A stretch of DNA of 64,000 nt from the NCBI RefSeq assembly GCF_004346225.1, contig NZ_SMAJ01000012.1:1-64000 (forward strand), in the 5' to 3' direction. The notes under the pieces were generated by a model, which saw only the letters and a list, made by a program, of their open reading frames with translations, searched no databases and was not told where the DNA came from. This document shows, in pieces, positions 40,613 to 53,292 of this stretch (position 1 is its first letter; each line of letters opens with the position of its first letter). The stretch comes from Paralcaligenes ureilyticus (GTDB lineage Bacteria; Pseudomonadota; Gammaproteobacteria; Burkholderiales; Burkholderiaceae_B). A program made the translations under genes and the position numbers.

Positions 40613-40676
40613 GCAACCGTCGAAATTCGTCCGGCAATTTTGGAGATGGCAACCACACCTGGACAGTGTCTTGCAT

Positions 40677-40748
40677 GGATGACAGGCACAAGGCCTGTCG
40701 CCACAAGCGGCGGGTAGGTTTTTGTAGCGGCACCCCTTGTGTGCGCCA
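40677..40748. repeat. REP-like hairpin pair with two stem types
   Basis: A GACAGGC/GCCTGTC hairpin is paired head-to-head with a GGCACCC-type hairpin; the second has a mutated right arm (GTGCGCC). The flank CTTGCATGGATGACAGG also precedes the copy at 53293. Confidence 0.85.
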
Positions 40749-40767
40749 CGTACCGCGCACCCACAAC

Positions 40768-40794
40768 AAAAAACCGCGGCTAGCGCGGTTTTTT
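40768..40794. terminator. Rho-independent terminator (bidirectional)
   Basis: AAAAAACCGCG and CGCGGTTTTTT form an 11-bp stem with a 5-nt loop (GCTAG). T-runs on both strands would stop the minus-strand phosphatase transcript and any transcript from the other side. Confidence 0.8.
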
Positions 40795-40825
40795 GACGAC
40801 AAACAGCATGGAAACACAAACGAGG

Positions 40826-41317
40826 TTATGCCGCCTGGTATTGCGTGGCGCGTTTACGCACCAATTCAAGAACACCCTGGCAGGCATCCTCGAGATAGTC
40901 GAGAACCTTGCCGAAGCCTTCCGGGCCGCCATAATAGGGATCGGGAACGGTGGCCTCTTCGAATTCGTTCGCAAAACGCATCAGAAGCATGAGCTTGTGC
41001 TGATAGATTTTGGGACACTGCTGCTGCAAGGCCGAGAGGTTTTCCCAGTCCATGGCCAGAATCATGTCGAATTCGCGAAAATCTTCGGCTGTAACCAGCC
41101 GCGCGGTGCGGCCGGAAATATCGTAGCCCCGCTTGCGCGCAGCGGCCTGCGCCCGCGCATCAGGGGGTTCGCCGATATGGAAGCTGTGGGTACCAGCTGA
41201 ATCGACACCTACTACCCCGGATAATCCGGCATCGTCGATTAAATGGCGAAAGACGCCCTCTGCGCTCGGCGAGCGGCAGATATTACCCATGCAAACGAAA
41301 AGTACCTTAGTCATCAT
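40826..41317 (-). CDS. Low-molecular-weight protein tyrosine phosphatase
   Basis: The 163-residue phosphatase has the P-loop CMGNICRS (C-x5-R-S, Cys9 to Arg15) at the N terminus and the general-acid Asp in VPDPYYGG near residue 131. These are diagnostic. Such enzymes dephosphorylate protein tyrosines, often in polysaccharide regulation, or arginine phosphates. The start at 41317 (MMTKVL) is chosen for the family N terminus; a longer frame adds 18 residues. A terminator lies 32 bp after its stop. No kinase partner is adjacent. Confidence 0.9.
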   Translation of the reverse strand: MMTKVLFVCMGNICRSPSAEGVFRHLIDDAGLSGVVGVDSAGTHSFHIGEPPDARAQAAARKRGYDISGRTARLVTAEDFREFDMILAMDWENLSALQQQCPKIYQHKLMLLMRFANEFEEATVPDPYYGGPEGFGKVLDYLEDACQGVLELVRKRATQYQAA

Positions 41318-41767
41318 AGTTAAATTGTGAGGGAAAACCCGCAATAAGGCAAGACTTTTTTGCACTGTCACAATGTACTACGAACACTGGGTTGACAAAT
41401 ATAATATACAACTATATTAAGACTTTAGCTGGCTTTTAAAGATTTTTCAGAGAGTTTCAAACACCTGTTTGTCCTGCAAAAAGTGCTGGTAATAATGCAG
41501 TGCAGCACTCCCTTTATTTCGGGCGTTGCCGATCCGTTAGCCCGAAGCGGCACTAAGGTAAACCCTAGGCCTGACGACGTTATAAGACGAACGCAGCGAC
41601 CGTCGAAATGGCCGAAGCGATAACGCGATTCATTGATATTGCTGCGGATCAGCATATTTTGCTGTTGGTATTTTCCAACAAAATATTACATGAGCGGGTG
41701 AAATTCACATTAAGAGGGTAGCAGCAGGTTCCGAGGTGGTTGGCAAACCCTCGACAATCCATTCACC
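41318..41767. other. 450-bp gap with promoter-like sequence, no clear gene
   Basis: Between the phosphatase start and the uvrB stop I see no convincing gene. The part around 41390-41420 is AT-rich and holds a plus-strand match to a sigma-70 promoter (TTGACA at 41392, TATTAA 17 bp later). Short frames follow on both strands (for example plus 41608-41721, 37 codons) but none has family features. An unannotated small RNA or a decayed gene is possible. Confidence 0.4.
41392..41420 (+). promoter_or_regulatory. Candidate sigma-70 promoter without an assigned gene
   Basis: TTGACA, 17 bp spacer and TATTAA on the plus strand. It points into a region without a recognisable gene and away from the phosphatase. 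Confidence 0.4.
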
Positions 41768-43798
41768 TTACGGATGCCCCGGGCCAAACAAGGCGCGATC
41801 CTTTAATCGGTTCAAGGAATCGCGCGCTGCGGCCGCCTGCTCGAATTCAAGATTCCTGGCATGGTCGAGCATCAGTTTTTCCAAGCGCCGGATCTCCTTG
41901 GCCAGAGATTTCTCGTCATGCAATACCTCGGACGATATATCGTCCGGCACCAGGGAAGGATCGGGAGTCGACACGAAGCCGTCGATCAATTCACGTACCG
42001 CCTTGTTCACGCTGCGAGCGGTAATGCCGTGCACTTTGTTGAACTCTATTTGCTTGTTGCGGCGCCTCTCGGTCTCGCCCATGGCCCGCTGCATGGAATC
42101 TGTAATGCGATCGGCATACAAAATGGCGCGGCCATGCAGGTTGCGCGCGGCACGTCCCATAGTCTGGATCAAACTGCGCTCGGAACGCAGAAACCCTTCT
42201 TTATCCGCATCGAGGATCGCCACCAACGAAACCTCAGGTATATCCAGCCCCTCGCGCAACAGATTGATACCGACCAACACATCGAACACCCCCAGGCGCA
42301 AATCGCGGATGATCTCCACCCGTTCGACGGTCTCGATATCGGAGTGCAGGTAGCGCACCTTCAAACCGCTTTCAGCCAGATAATCGGTCAAGTCCTCGGA
42401 CATGCGCTTGGTCAGCGTGGTGACCAGTACCCGCTCTTTAAGCGCAATACACTTCTTGATCTCTCCCAGCAGGTCATCGACCTGGGTCAGGGCCGGACGC
42501 ACCTCGACTTCCGGATCGACCAGGCCGGTGGGCCGTACGAGCTGCTCCACGACGTTATCGGAATGCTCTTTTTCGTACGCAGCGGGAGTAGCCGATACGA
42601 AAACACACTGGCGCATGCGCTGCTCAAATTCCTCGAGCTGCAGCGGACGGTTGTCGAGCGCCGAAGGCAGGCGGAAACCAAACTGCACCAAGGTTTCTTT
42701 TCGCGACCGGTCACCACGGTACATGCCGCCCAACTGCCCCATCGTCACATGGCTTTCGTCGATGAACATCAAGGCATCGGCCGGCAGATAGTCGATCAGT
42801 GTCGGCGGCGGCTCGCCGGGCGCGGCCCCCGACAGATGGCGCGAATAGTTCTCGATCCCCTTGCAAAACCCCAGCTCCTGCAGCATTTCCAGATCGAAAC
42901 GCGTGCGCTGCTCCAGCCGCTGCGCCTCAACGAGCTTGCCATCCTTGACAAGCACATCGAGCCGCTCGCGCAACTCGATCTTGATAGTCTCGACGGCACG
43001 CAACACCGTTTCGCGCGGCGTTACGTAATGCGAACTGGGGAACACAGTGAAGCGCGGCGTTTTCTGCTTGATCCGGCCTGTCAGCGGATCGAACATTTCA
43101 AGACTTTCGATTTCGTCGTCGAACATGGTGATTCGCAAGGCCAGCTCGGCATGCTCGGCGGGAAACACGTCTATGGTTTCGCCGCGTGCCCGAAATTTGC
43201 CGCGCACAAACTCCACGTCATTGCGCTCATATTGCATTGCCACCAGGCGCGCCAGCAACTCCCGCCGGGGGATGGTATCGCCCGTACGCAAGGTCAGCAC
43301 CATCGCGTGGTAATCGCCAGGATTACCTATCCCGTATATACACGAGACCGTACCTACGATGATGGTGTCGCGCCGCTCGAGCAGGCTTTTAGTGGCCGAC
43401 AGGCGCATCTGCTCGATATGTTCATTGATGGACGAATCCTTTTCAATGAACAGGTCGCGCGCGGCCACATAAGCCTCGGGCTGATAGTAATCGTAGTACG
43501 ACACGAAATACTCGACCGCGTTATTCGGGAAAAAGTCACGCATCTCGGCGTACAGCTGCGCGGCCAGCGTTTTGTTGGGCGCCAGCACAATTGCCGGACG
43601 GCCCAGGCGGGCGATGACGTTGGCCATCGTATAAGTCTTGCCCGACCCGGTTACGCCCAGCAGCGTCTGGAACATCAAGCCGTCGCTGATGCCCTCGATC
43701 AGCGATTCAATAGCTGTGGGTTGATCCCCAGCGGGCGCAAACGGCTGGTATAACTGAAACGGACTATCAAGGTACTGGACAAAGCCTGGATCACTCAT
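41768..43798 (-). CDS. uvrB: Excinuclease ABC subunit UvrB
   Basis: UvrB verifies DNA damage in nucleotide excision repair. The 676-residue helicase-like protein has Walker [16 protein letters not shown], the beta-hairpin region ([20 protein letters not shown]), the DESH box ([12 protein letters not shown]), motif VI (QTMGRAARN) and the C-terminal UVR domain ([22 protein letters not shown]) that contacts UvrC. I could not find a clear SOS box in front of it. It is divergent from the aminotransferase gene. Confidence 0.96.
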   Translation of the reverse strand: MSDPGFVQYLDSPFQLYQPFAPAGDQPTAIESLIEGISDGLMFQTLLGVTGSGKTYTMANVIARLGRPAIVLAPNKTLAAQLYAEMRDFFPNNAVEYFVSYYDYYQPEAYVAARDLFIEKDSSINEHIEQMRLSATKSLLERRDTIIVGTVSCIYGIGNPGDYHAMVLTLRTGDTIPRRELLARLVAMQYERNDVEFVRGKFRARGETIDVFPAEHAELALRITMFDDEIESLEMFDPLTGRIKQKTPRFTVFPSSHYVTPRETVLRAVETIKIELRERLDVLVKDGKLVEAQRLEQRTRFDLEMLQELGFCKGIENYSRHLSGAAPGEPPPTLIDYLPADALMFIDESHVTMGQLGGMYRGDRSRKETLVQFGFRLPSALDNRPLQLEEFEQRMRQCVFVSATPAAYEKEHSDNVVEQLVRPTGLVDPEVEVRPALTQVDDLLGEIKKCIALKERVLVTTLTKRMSEDLTDYLAESGLKVRYLHSDIETVERVEIIRDLRLGVFDVLVGINLLREGLDIPEVSLVAILDADKEGFLRSERSLIQTMGRAARNLHGRAILYADRITDSMQRAMGETERRRNKQIEFNKVHGITARSVNKAVRELIDGFVSTPDPSLVPDDISSEVLHDEKSLAKEIRRLEKLMLDHARNLEFEQAAAARDSLNRLKDRALFGPGHP

Positions 43799-43878
43799 CA
43801 GCTGGACACATTAAGGGTAAACCCCTTATTATCACACTATTGTCCAAAACCCACCTACTCATCAACTACCCACCCCAA

Positions 43879-45078
43879 ATGAACTCTCTTTTCGATTCCG
43901 TCGAACTCGCCCCGCGCGACCCCATTCTTGGCCTTAACGAACAATACAACGCCGACACCCGCAGCAATAAAGTCAATCTTGGAATAGGCGTGTACTGCGA
44001 CGACCAAGGCCGGATTCCGCTGCTCAAGGCAGTTCGCCAGGCAGAAATTGCGCAAACCGAGGCGGCGGCGGCTCGCGGCTATCTGCCTATTGACGGAATC
44101 CCCGGCTACAACAAGGGAGCCCAAACGCTGCTGTTGGGCAAAAACTCCGCGCTTGTCGCCGAGGGCCGCGTCTTGACCGCCCAGACTTTGGGCGGCACGG
44201 GAGCCCTGAAGGTCGGCGCCGATTTCCTGCGACGTTTGCTGCCCGGCTCCAAGGTTGCGATCAGCAACCCCAGCTGGGAAAACCATCGCGCCATCTTCGA
44301 AAACGCCGGCTTTACCGTCGACACCTACGCCTATCACAACGCGGCCACCCACGGCCTGGATTTCGAGGGCATGCTGGCGGCGCTGGACAAGCTGCCGACC
44401 CAAACCGTCGTCGTGCTGCACGCCTGCTGCCACAATCCCACCGGTGTCGATCCCACCCTTGATCAATGGCGGAAAATTGCCAACGTGGTCAAAGAAAAAC
44501 AGCTCGTGCCTTTTCTGGACATTGCCTATCAGGGCTTTGGCGAAGGCCTGGAAGAAGACGCCTCGGTGGTGCGTTTGTTCGCCGAGCTAGGCTTGACCAT
44601 GCTTGTCAGTTCTTCGTTCTCGAAGTCGTTCTCGCTTTACGGAGAACGTGTGGGCGCCCTGACGCTCATCTCGGCCAGCCGCGAAGAATCCACCCGCGTA
44701 TTAAGCCAGCTCAAGCGCCTGATCCGCACCAACTACTCCAACCCGCCCACGCATGGCGGCACGGTCGTCTCGATGGTGCTGAATACGCCTGAACTTTACG
44801 CACTTTGGACCCAAGAACTGACGAGCATGCGCGAGCGCATTCGCGCCATGCGCATCCAGTTGGTCGAAAAGCTGAAGACCCACGGCGTCAAACAGAATTT
44901 CGATTTTGTGCTGGCCCAGCGCGGCATGTTTTCATATTCAGGCCTGACCTCGGCTCAGGTCGACCGTCTGCGCGAAGAACACGCGATATACGCCATCAAC
45001 AGCGGGCGCATCTGCGTCGCGGCCCTGAATAGCCGCAACATCGACTACGTGGCAGAAGCCATCGCCAAAGTGCTGTAA
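43879..45078 (+). CDS. Aromatic/aspartate aminotransferase (class I)
   Basis: The 399-residue PLP enzyme belongs to the AspC/TyrB group. It has VNLGIGVYCDDQGRIPLL at the N terminus, the substrate-binding HACCHNPTGVDPT segment and the PLP Lys in SSSFSKSFSLYGERVGAL. Aromatic transaminase (TyrB) and aspartate transaminase are hard to tell apart by eye. I start at ATG 43879; the frame begins 13 codons earlier. It is convergent with nothing and is followed by a repeat pair before lexA. Confidence 0.9.
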   Translation: MNSLFDSVELAPRDPILGLNEQYNADTRSNKVNLGIGVYCDDQGRIPLLKAVRQAEIAQTEAAAARGYLPIDGIPGYNKGAQTLLLGKNSALVAEGRVLTAQTLGGTGALKVGADFLRRLLPGSKVAISNPSWENHRAIFENAGFTVDTYAYHNAATHGLDFEGMLAALDKLPTQTVVVLHACCHNPTGVDPTLDQWRKIANVVKEKQLVPFLDIAYQGFGEGLEEDASVVRLFAELGLTMLVSSSFSKSFSLYGERVGALTLISASREESTRVLSQLKRLIRTNYSNPPTHGGTVVSMVLNTPELYALWTQELTSMRERIRAMRIQLVEKLKTHGVKQNFDFVLAQRGMFSYSGLTSAQVDRLREEHAIYAINSGRICVAALNSRNIDYVAEAIAKVL

Positions 45079-45102
45079 GCTTTTTTGGCTGCCATCGAAT
45101 CA

Positions 45103-45187
45103 TGTAGTGGCAGCCCTTGTGGCTGCCATTTTCGATAAACAAGGTGCAGGTTATTGCATAGATGTCACCCACAAGGGGTGCCGCTAC
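45103..45187. repeat. REP-like hairpin pair (tail-to-tail)
   Basis: A GGCAGCC-stem hairpin and a GCACCC-type hairpin are arranged back to back. The spacer (TTTTCGATAAACA...GGTTATTGC) recurs between copies at 53384 and 53418. The sequence after the second copy (AAAAACGTACCCGC) matches the head-to-head spacer, so a third partner may have been lost. Confidence 0.87.
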
Positions 45188-45241
45188 AAAAACGTACCCG
45201 CTACCGCTTGTTTTCCTGACAGAACTCGTGCAGAATACGTG

Positions 45242-45257
45242 CTGTATATAAATACAG
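45242..45257. promoter_or_regulatory. LexA (SOS) box
   Basis: CTGTATATAAATACAG is a nearly perfect LexA operator (CTG-N10-CAG, AT-rich centre), 14-29 bp before the lexA ATG. It predicts autorepression of lexA and SOS induction. Confidence 0.92.
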
Positions 45258-45270
45258 CTAAGGTTTTTGC

Positions 45271-45912
45271 ATGGCCGTCAAGCTTACCGCGCGTCAACAA
45301 CAAATACTGGATCTCATCCGTACGGAGATCGCGCGCACCGGCTTTCCGCCTACACGCGCCGAAATCGCGCGTACGCTGGGGTTCAAGTCCGCCAACGCCG
45401 CCGAAGACCACCTTAAGGCCTTAGCCAAAAAGGGGGCTATCGAACTCACCGCGGGTGCGTCGCGTGGTATCAGGTTGAAAAACCAAGCCACCTCAGCGCC
45501 TTCTACAGTCTCTGGGCTGGCACAACTGTTTTTGCCACTTATAGGCCGGGTAGCGGCGGGCAGCCCTATTCTCGCCACCGAGCACATCGAACGCGAAATC
45601 GGTGTCGAAGCCTCCTTGTTCAGCCAAACACCCGACTACTTGTTGAGGGTTCGCGGTTTAAGCATGCGCGACGCAGGCATACTGGATGGCGACCTGCTCG
45701 CCATTAAAAAAACCCTCGAAGCACGCAACGGCCAGATCGTCGTCGCACGGCTGGGCGACGACGTTACCGTCAAGCGCCTCTCCGAATCGGGCAACCGCAT
45801 CGAGCTGCTGCCCGAAAACCCCGATTTCAAGCCCATCGTTGTTGGCCCCGACGACGATTTTTCCCTGGAAGGCATTGTCGTGGGCCTCATCCGCACTACC
45901 CCGTTGCATTAA
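45271..45912 (+). CDS. lexA: LexA repressor
   Basis: LexA represses the SOS regulon and cleaves itself when RecA is activated. The 213-residue protein has the winged helix-turn-helix ([27 protein letters not shown]), the Ala-Gly cleavage site (VAAG, residues 96-97), catalytic Ser131 (RGLSMRDAG) and Lys168 (VTVKRL). All parts needed for self-cleavage are present. An SOS box lies just upstream. It is a single gene between repeats. Confidence 0.96.
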   Translation: MAVKLTARQQQILDLIRTEIARTGFPPTRAEIARTLGFKSANAAEDHLKALAKKGAIELTAGASRGIRLKNQATSAPSTVSGLAQLFLPLIGRVAAGSPILATEHIEREIGVEASLFSQTPDYLLRVRGLSMRDAGILDGDLLAIKKTLEARNGQIVVARLGDDVTVKRLSESGNRIELLPENPDFKPIVVGPDDDFSLEGIVVGLIRTTPLH

Positions 45913-45929
45913 GGCGCCCGCGCCTCTTT

Positions 45930-46036
45930 TGTAGCGGCACCCCTCGTGGGTGCCATCCATGCAAAAAAACTGGCACCCACAAGGGGTGCCGCTACAAAAC
46001 AATGGCGAAAACGGCGACCACAAGGGTCGCCGCTAC
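45930..46036. repeat. REP-like cluster (three hairpins, two stem types)
   Basis: Two GGCACCC-type hairpins (45930-45956 and 45971-45996; the first with loop CTCGT) are followed by one with stem GCGACC/GGTCGC (46011-46036). The latter changes both arms together. The cluster lies between the convergent lexA and lon genes. Confidence 0.87.
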
Positions 46037-46049
46037 AAAACCCGCCAAA

Positions 46050-48527
<2,478 letters not shown>

Positions 48528-48679
48528 AGTAATTTCCTTAAAAAGCACCGCTTTGGAAACGAAAGGGAAGCGTCTGCCTCCCTTTCGCTGTACTACCTGC
48601 AGTGTATGTAGGGGCGATGGCCAGATATTCAAGCCCTATCGTCTACATGCCCCTGTCCCGCTAGATGGTTATATGGCGC

Positions 48680-49987
48680 TTACGCGGCGGCGTCCTTCAG
48701 CTTGGGCCGATCGGCCTTGCGTTCGGGCGCAGGCTTGGCGTCTTGATCGGCAAAAATAAGCAAGGGGGTACCTTTACCTTCAACCGCGTTTTCATCCAGA
48801 ACCACTCGTTTGACATTGGTTTGCGACGGAAGTTCATACATGGTGCCCAACAGCGCCTGCTCGACAATGGACCGCAAGCCGCGGGCGCCCGTGCGCCGTT
48901 TGAGCGCACGGCGGGCGATGGCGCTAAGAGCCTGCGGGCGAACGTCGAGTTCGACGTCTTCCATCTCGAACAGTTTCTGGAACTGCTTGATCAGCGAGTT
49001 CTTGGGCTCGGTCAGAATGCGGATCAGCGTATCTTCCTTGAGCTCTTCGAGCGTTGCAACAACAGGCAAACGGCCCACCAGCTCGGGAATCAGGCCGAAC
49101 TTGATCAGATCTTCGGGTTCGACCTCGGTAAAGAGTTCACCTACGCTGCTCGCGTCCTTGGCGTGCACAGACGCCGAAAACCCGATGCCGGACTTTTCGG
49201 TGCGATCACGAATGACCTTTTCCAGCCCGTCGAAAGCGCCCCCCACGATGAACAGGATATTGGTCGTGTCGACCTGGACGAAGTCCTGGTTGGGGTGCTT
49301 GCGGCCGCCCTGGGGCGGTACAGACGCCACTGTGCCCTCGATCAGCTTGAGCAAGGCCTGCTGCACGCCTTCGCCCGAGACGTCGCGGGTAATGGACGGA
49401 TTATCGGATTTACGCGAAATCTTGTCGATTTCATCGATATATACAATGGCACGCTGCGCCTTTTCAACTTCGTAATTGCAGTTTTGCAGCAGCTTCTGAA
49501 TAATATTTTCGACGTCTTCACCCACATAACCCGCTTCGGTCAATGTAGTGGCGTCGGCCATCACAAAAGGCACATCGAGCATGCGCGCAAGGGTTTGAGC
49601 CAGCAGAGTCTTGCCCGAGCCGGTAGGCCCGATCAGCAAAATATTGCTTTTCGACAGTTCGACGCCGTCGTCCTTGGCGACGCCATAGCGTATACGCTTG
49701 TAGTGGTTGTAAACCGCCACGGCCAGATTGCGCTTGGGCACGTCTTGCCCGATGACGTAGCCATCGAGAAAGCTTTTGATTTCGTGCGGCGTGGGCAATT
49801 CATTGTGAATGGCGTCGCGGGCCGCCTCGTGGGTTTCTTCCAGGATGATGTCGTTGCACAGACCGATGCATTCATCGCAGATGAAAACCGAGGGTCCGGC
49901 AATGAGCTTGCGAACCTCGTGCTGGCTTTTATTGCAAAACGAGCAATGCAATACTTTGCCGTCGGCGGATCCTTTTTTTTCAGGCAT
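48680..49987 (-). CDS. clpX: ATP-dependent Clp protease ATP-binding subunit ClpX
   Basis: ClpX unfolds substrates and feeds them into ClpP. The 435-residue protein has the zinc-binding domain ([14 protein letters not shown]...ICDECI), Walker [16 protein letters not shown], the RKH-type pore loop ([10 protein letters not shown]) and the ClpP-binding IGF loop (KSGIGFSA). The start at 49987 follows directly after a repeat-bearing gap downstream of clpP; the longer reading frame translates that repeat (MVAPAKGAL). Confidence 0.96.
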   Translation of the reverse strand: MPEKKGSADGKVLHCSFCNKSQHEVRKLIAGPSVFICDECIGLCNDIILEETHEAARDAIHNELPTPHEIKSFLDGYVIGQDVPKRNLAVAVYNHYKRIRYGVAKDDGVELSKSNILLIGPTGSGKTLLAQTLARMLDVPFVMADATTLTEAGYVGEDVENIIQKLLQNCNYEVEKAQRAIVYIDEIDKISRKSDNPSITRDVSGEGVQQALLKLIEGTVASVPPQGGRKHPNQDFVQVDTTNILFIVGGAFDGLEKVIRDRTEKSGIGFSASVHAKDASSVGELFTEVEPEDLIKFGLIPELVGRLPVVATLEELKEDTLIRILTEPKNSLIKQFQKLFEMEDVELDVRPQALSAIARRALKRRTGARGLRSIVEQALLGTMYELPSQTNVKRVVLDENAVEGKGTPLLIFADQDAKPAPERKADRPKLKDAAA

Positions 49988-50000
49988 AAAACTCTTCGAG

Positions 50001-50062
50001 TGTAGGGCGCCCTTTGCAGGCGCCACCATAATTCATGTAGCGGCACCCCTAGTGGGTGCCAT
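50001..50062. repeat. REP-like pair with a divergent hairpin
   Basis: The first hairpin (50001-50026) has stem GGCGCC with a changed loop, CTTTGCA; the second (50036-50062) is of GGCACCC type with loop CTAGT. Both keep the 5' TGTAG flank and point the same way. They lie between clpP and clpX. Confidence 0.8.
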
Positions 50063-50081
50063 CATAACCAGGAACCGACCC

Positions 50082-50738
50082 CTACGCCTCGTCGGCGCGA
50101 GAGACCAATACCTTGTCGACCAAACCATACGATACCGCATCTTCGGCCGACATGAAATTATCGCGTTCAGTATCCTCCTCGATACGCTCCAACGGCTGCC
50201 CCGTATGCTTGGCAAGGATGTGGTTCAGGCGTTCACGCAAGCTAAGGATTTCGCGCGCCTGAATCTGAATATCGGACGCCTGGCCATGGGTGCCGCCCGA
50301 AGGCTGGTGAATCATCATGCGCGAGTTAGGCAAGGTATAACGCTTGCCTTTGGCGCCTGCGGCCAGCAGGAACGCCCCCATGCTCGCGGCAAAGCCGGTG
50401 CACAAGGTCGACACATCGGGTTTGACGAACTGCATGGTGTCGTAAATGGCCATGCCTGCGTAGACGGATCCGCCCGGCGAGTTGATATACAGCGAGATAT
50501 CTTTGTCCGGGTTTTCGGATTCCAGGAACAACAGCTGCGCCACCACCAGATTGGCCGACTGATCGTTGACTTCGCCCACGAAAAAAACCACCCGCTCGCG
50601 CAGAAGGCGCGAATAGATATCGTAAGACCGCTCTCCACGGCCCGACTGTTCAATCACGATAGGCACATAGCCCAGACCGGTGGGCGTCACCGAAGCGCCA
50701 CCATTCATTGATGCATAGAAGTCAGTAAATCTCTGCAT
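50082..50738 (-). CDS. clpP: ATP-dependent Clp protease proteolytic subunit ClpP
   Basis: The 218-residue serine protease has Ser119 (GFAASMGAF), His144 (MIHQPSGG) and the downstream Asp (EEDTERDNF) of the catalytic triad. It forms the two-ring chamber serving ClpX and ClpA. The ATG directly follows the tig stop codon (TAA-ATG, no gap), which suggests coupled translation. Confidence 0.96.
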   Translation of the reverse strand: MQRFTDFYASMNGGASVTPTGLGYVPIVIEQSGRGERSYDIYSRLLRERVVFFVGEVNDQSANLVVAQLLFLESENPDKDISLYINSPGGSVYAGMAIYDTMQFVKPDVSTLCTGFAASMGAFLLAAGAKGKRYTLPNSRMMIHQPSGGTHGQASDIQIQAREILSLRERLNHILAKHTGQPLERIEEDTERDNFMSAEDAVSYGLVDKVLVSRADEA

Positions 50739-52049
50739 TTATGCAGTCCCCATGAGTTCATCGAAAGCCACCTTTTCGTCGGTGACCTGCGCCTTGGACA
50801 AAACGTGATCCACAACATTGTCTTCCAGCACGATAGCTTCGATTTCAGCGCGGCGCTGGCGGTCGGCCAGGTAATAGGCTACCACCTGGGCCGGCTGCTC
50901 GTAGTTCTGCGCGAACTCTTCGATACGGGCGCGGACCTGCTCGGGCTTGGCTTGCAGGTCGGCACTATTGACCAGTTCGGACACCAGCAAACCCAAACGC
51001 ACGCGACGCTCGGATTCCGCCGTGAAGGCCTCAACCGGAATCGGTACCGAATCCGCATTGGGCAGGCCACGCTGTTTAAGGTCTTCACGCGCTGCTGCCA
51101 CGCGGCCTTGCGCATCGTTGTCGACCAGCGCCTTGGGCACCGGAAAGTCGCAAGCGGCGATCAATGCATCCATCACGCTGCCCTTGGTGCGAGCCTGTGC
51201 GCGCGACTTGATTTCACGCTGGATATTGGCGCGCACATCGGCGCGCAGCTTGGCCACATCGCCTTCGGTCTGCCCGAGCGACTTGGCAAATTCGGCATTG
51301 ACTTCAGGCAACAGCGGCTCGGCGACTTCCGTTACCGTGATGGCGAATTCAGCCGTTTTCCCGGCGACTTCCTTGCCGTTGTAGTCGGCCGGGAAGGTGA
51401 GCGGAAAGGTTTTCTTCTCGCCCGCCTTCATGCCGCGCACGGCCGATTCGAACTCGGGCAACATGCGGCCCTGACCCAACACAAAGGGAAATTTTTCGGC
51501 AGAGCCGCCATCGAACGGCACGGCATCGATCGTGCCGGCAAAATCAAGCGTTACGCGGTCGTCGTCTTGCGCGGCGCGGCCATCGCGTGCCTCGTAGGTG
51601 GCACGCTGCTTGCGCAAAATATCGATGGTGCGATCGACTTCGGCGTCGCCCACCTCGACCTGAGCGCGCTTGACGTGCAAGGTCGACAGATCGGGCGCGG
51701 TCACGTCGGGGTAGACCTCGAACGTAGCGGAAAACGCCAGCGCGCCCTCTTCGGTCCCTTCGGTTTTAGGTTCCAGATTAGGAACCCCGGCCACGCGCAG
51801 CTTGGCCTCGGCAATAACCTTGTCCAGCGATTTGCCGACTTCGCCATTGATCACGTCGTAGCGTATGCCTGGGCCGTGGCTGCGCTCGATCATCGCCATT
51901 GGCGCCTTGCCGGGCCGAAACCCCTGCACCTTGGCGGTACGGGCGACGCGTTTGAGTTGCGTCTGGACTTCTTTTTCTATGTCGGCGACCGAAACGACCA
52001 GATCCACACGGCGCTCCAGGCCAGACAAAATTTCAACCACGGGCTGCAT
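50739..52049 (-). CDS. tig: Trigger factor
   Basis: Trigger factor is the ribosome-associated chaperone and prolyl isomerase. The 436-residue protein has the ribosome-binding signature (VQGFRPGKAPMAMIERSHG) near residues 42-60, the FKBP-like PPIase domain (about 150-240, DDRVTLDFAGTIDAVPFDGG) and the C-terminal helical chaperone domain. I start at ATG 52049 (MQPVVEILSG). It is the first gene of tig-clpP-clpX-lon. Confidence 0.95.
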   Translation of the reverse strand: MQPVVEILSGLERRVDLVVSVADIEKEVQTQLKRVARTAKVQGFRPGKAPMAMIERSHGPGIRYDVINGEVGKSLDKVIAEAKLRVAGVPNLEPKTEGTEEGALAFSATFEVYPDVTAPDLSTLHVKRAQVEVGDAEVDRTIDILRKQRATYEARDGRAAQDDDRVTLDFAGTIDAVPFDGGSAEKFPFVLGQGRMLPEFESAVRGMKAGEKKTFPLTFPADYNGKEVAGKTAEFAITVTEVAEPLLPEVNAEFAKSLGQTEGDVAKLRADVRANIQREIKSRAQARTKGSVMDALIAACDFPVPKALVDNDAQGRVAAAREDLKQRGLPNADSVPIPVEAFTAESERRVRLGLLVSELVNSADLQAKPEQVRARIEEFAQNYEQPAQVVAYYLADRQRRAEIEAIVLEDNVVDHVLSKAQVTDEKVAFDELMGTA

Positions 52050-52177
52050 TAGAGACCTATATAAATGAGTAATTGAATAAATGAACACGGTATTTTACCG
52101 GAAACCGGACAACTTCATGTAACCAGCTCGTGCTAGCATGAACCCTTATCAGGTAGGCTTGCTTTTTCGGCGGGCGA

Positions 52178-52290
52178 TGGCACCCACAAGAGGTGTCGCT
52201 ACATGAGCGACGGGTACGTTTTCCAATTATTGTCGCGATTGTCACAGTTATGCCACCTGCCTTTTGTAGCGGCACCCCTTGTGGGTGCCA
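52178..52290. repeat. REP-like hairpin pair with a widened spacer
   Basis: A GGCACCC-type hairpin (52178-52203, one arm mutated) and a second, perfect one (52265-52290) face each other. The spacer begins like the standard one (GCGACGGGTACGTTTT) but is interrupted by about 40 bp of other sequence. They lie between the divergent tig and acyltransferase genes. Confidence 0.83.
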
Positions 52291-52372
52291 CCATCGATCT
52301 GCGCAAACGACCCGCGCAATATCCACGAGATATATTTACTACCCCTCCCACCGCAACTTTTTTCCCCATCCA

Positions 52373-53251
52373 TTGAAACAAAGCACTCAAAACACCCTGA
52401 CAGCCGGCCTGCTTCGTCTGTTCGCTGTCCTGCCCTACGGGCTGGTGGCGCGCGTGGGCGAAGCCTTGGGCTCATTGCTGTACCTTATCCCCAGCCGGCG
52501 CAAAGGTATTCTGCACACCAACCTGCGCCTGTGTTTTCCCGAAAAAAACGAGGCGCAGCGGGAACGATTGGCGCACTCCACCTTCCGCCACGTCATTCGC
52601 AGCTACCTGGAACGCGGCACCCAATGGTTCGGCAGTGCCAAAACGCTAAATCGTTTGGTGAAACTTGAAAGCGCCATAGAGCTGCACGACTCCTACGCCC
52701 AGCCCACCATTTTTATGGGGTTTCACTTTGCCGCCATAGAAGCCGGCTGCATGGAATACTCCATCCTGCATCCTGTCGCTTCGCTCTACACCCCCATGTC
52801 CGACGATGCGACCGACGATATCGCGCGCGTGCAGCGCGCCCGTTTCGGCACCGAAATGATTCCGCGCAACAGCAGCGCGCGCCAGACCCTGAGAATACTC
52901 AAATCGGGCAAGCCGATCATGCTTGCAGCCGATATGGATTTTGGCCTGCGCGACTCGGTATTCGTGCCTTTTTTCGGCGTGCAGGCCTGTACGCTCACCG
53001 CCGTTTCGCGTCTGGCGCAACTCAGCGGCGCCCGTGTGGTTCCGTTCACTACGGAAGTTCTGCCCAAGTATCGCGGCTACAAGCTGAAAATCTTCGAGCC
53101 GCTCGAAAATTATCCTTGCGGCGACGTGCACGCCGACGCCCTGCAAATGAACCAGTTCCTGGAAGCCCAGATTCGTCTTATGCCGGAACAATATTATTGG
53201 GTCCACCGCCGCTTCAAGCGCCGCCCCAATGGCGAGAAATCGGTGTATTGA
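52373..53251 (+). CDS. Lipid A biosynthesis acyltransferase (LpxL/HtrB family)
   Basis: This inner-membrane enzyme adds a secondary acyl chain to lipid A. The 292-residue product has an N-terminal hydrophobic region (LLRLFAVLPYGLVARVGEALGSLLYLI), the catalytic H-x4-E motif in GFHFAAIEAG, and later segments typical of the family (ADMDFGLRDSVFVPFFG and PEQYYWVHRRFKRRP). No ATG is well placed: the frame reaches back to 52193 through a repeat element. I use the TTG at 52373; this is uncertain. Which acyl chain it adds is not predictable. Confidence 0.85.
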   Translation: MKQSTQNTLTAGLLRLFAVLPYGLVARVGEALGSLLYLIPSRRKGILHTNLRLCFPEKNEAQRERLAHSTFRHVIRSYLERGTQWFGSAKTLNRLVKLESAIELHDSYAQPTIFMGFHFAAIEAGCMEYSILHPVASLYTPMSDDATDDIARVQRARFGTEMIPRNSSARQTLRILKSGKPIMLAADMDFGLRDSVFVPFFGVQACTLTAVSRLAQLSGARVVPFTTEVLPKYRGYKLKIFEPLENYPCGDVHADALQMNQFLEAQIRLMPEQYYWVHRRFKRRPNGEKSVY

Positions 53252-53292
53252 GATTGCAGGGGCAATCTTTGTGGTCGTCCTGTTTCTTGCAT

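Noticed and set aside
41861-43753. 630-codon open frame on the plus strand opposite uvrB
   Set aside because: It is a shadow of the highly conserved uvrB gene; the translation has no domain and is rich in His/Gln/Arg as expected for antisense of GC-rich DNA. The same applies to the plus-strand frames 46836-48503 (opposite lon), 48665-50005 (clpX) and 50805-52052 (tig).
43799-43878. SOS box in front of uvrB
   Set aside because: Only an imperfect palindrome (TAAGGG...CCCTTA) is present; no CTG-N10-CAG motif as found before lexA.
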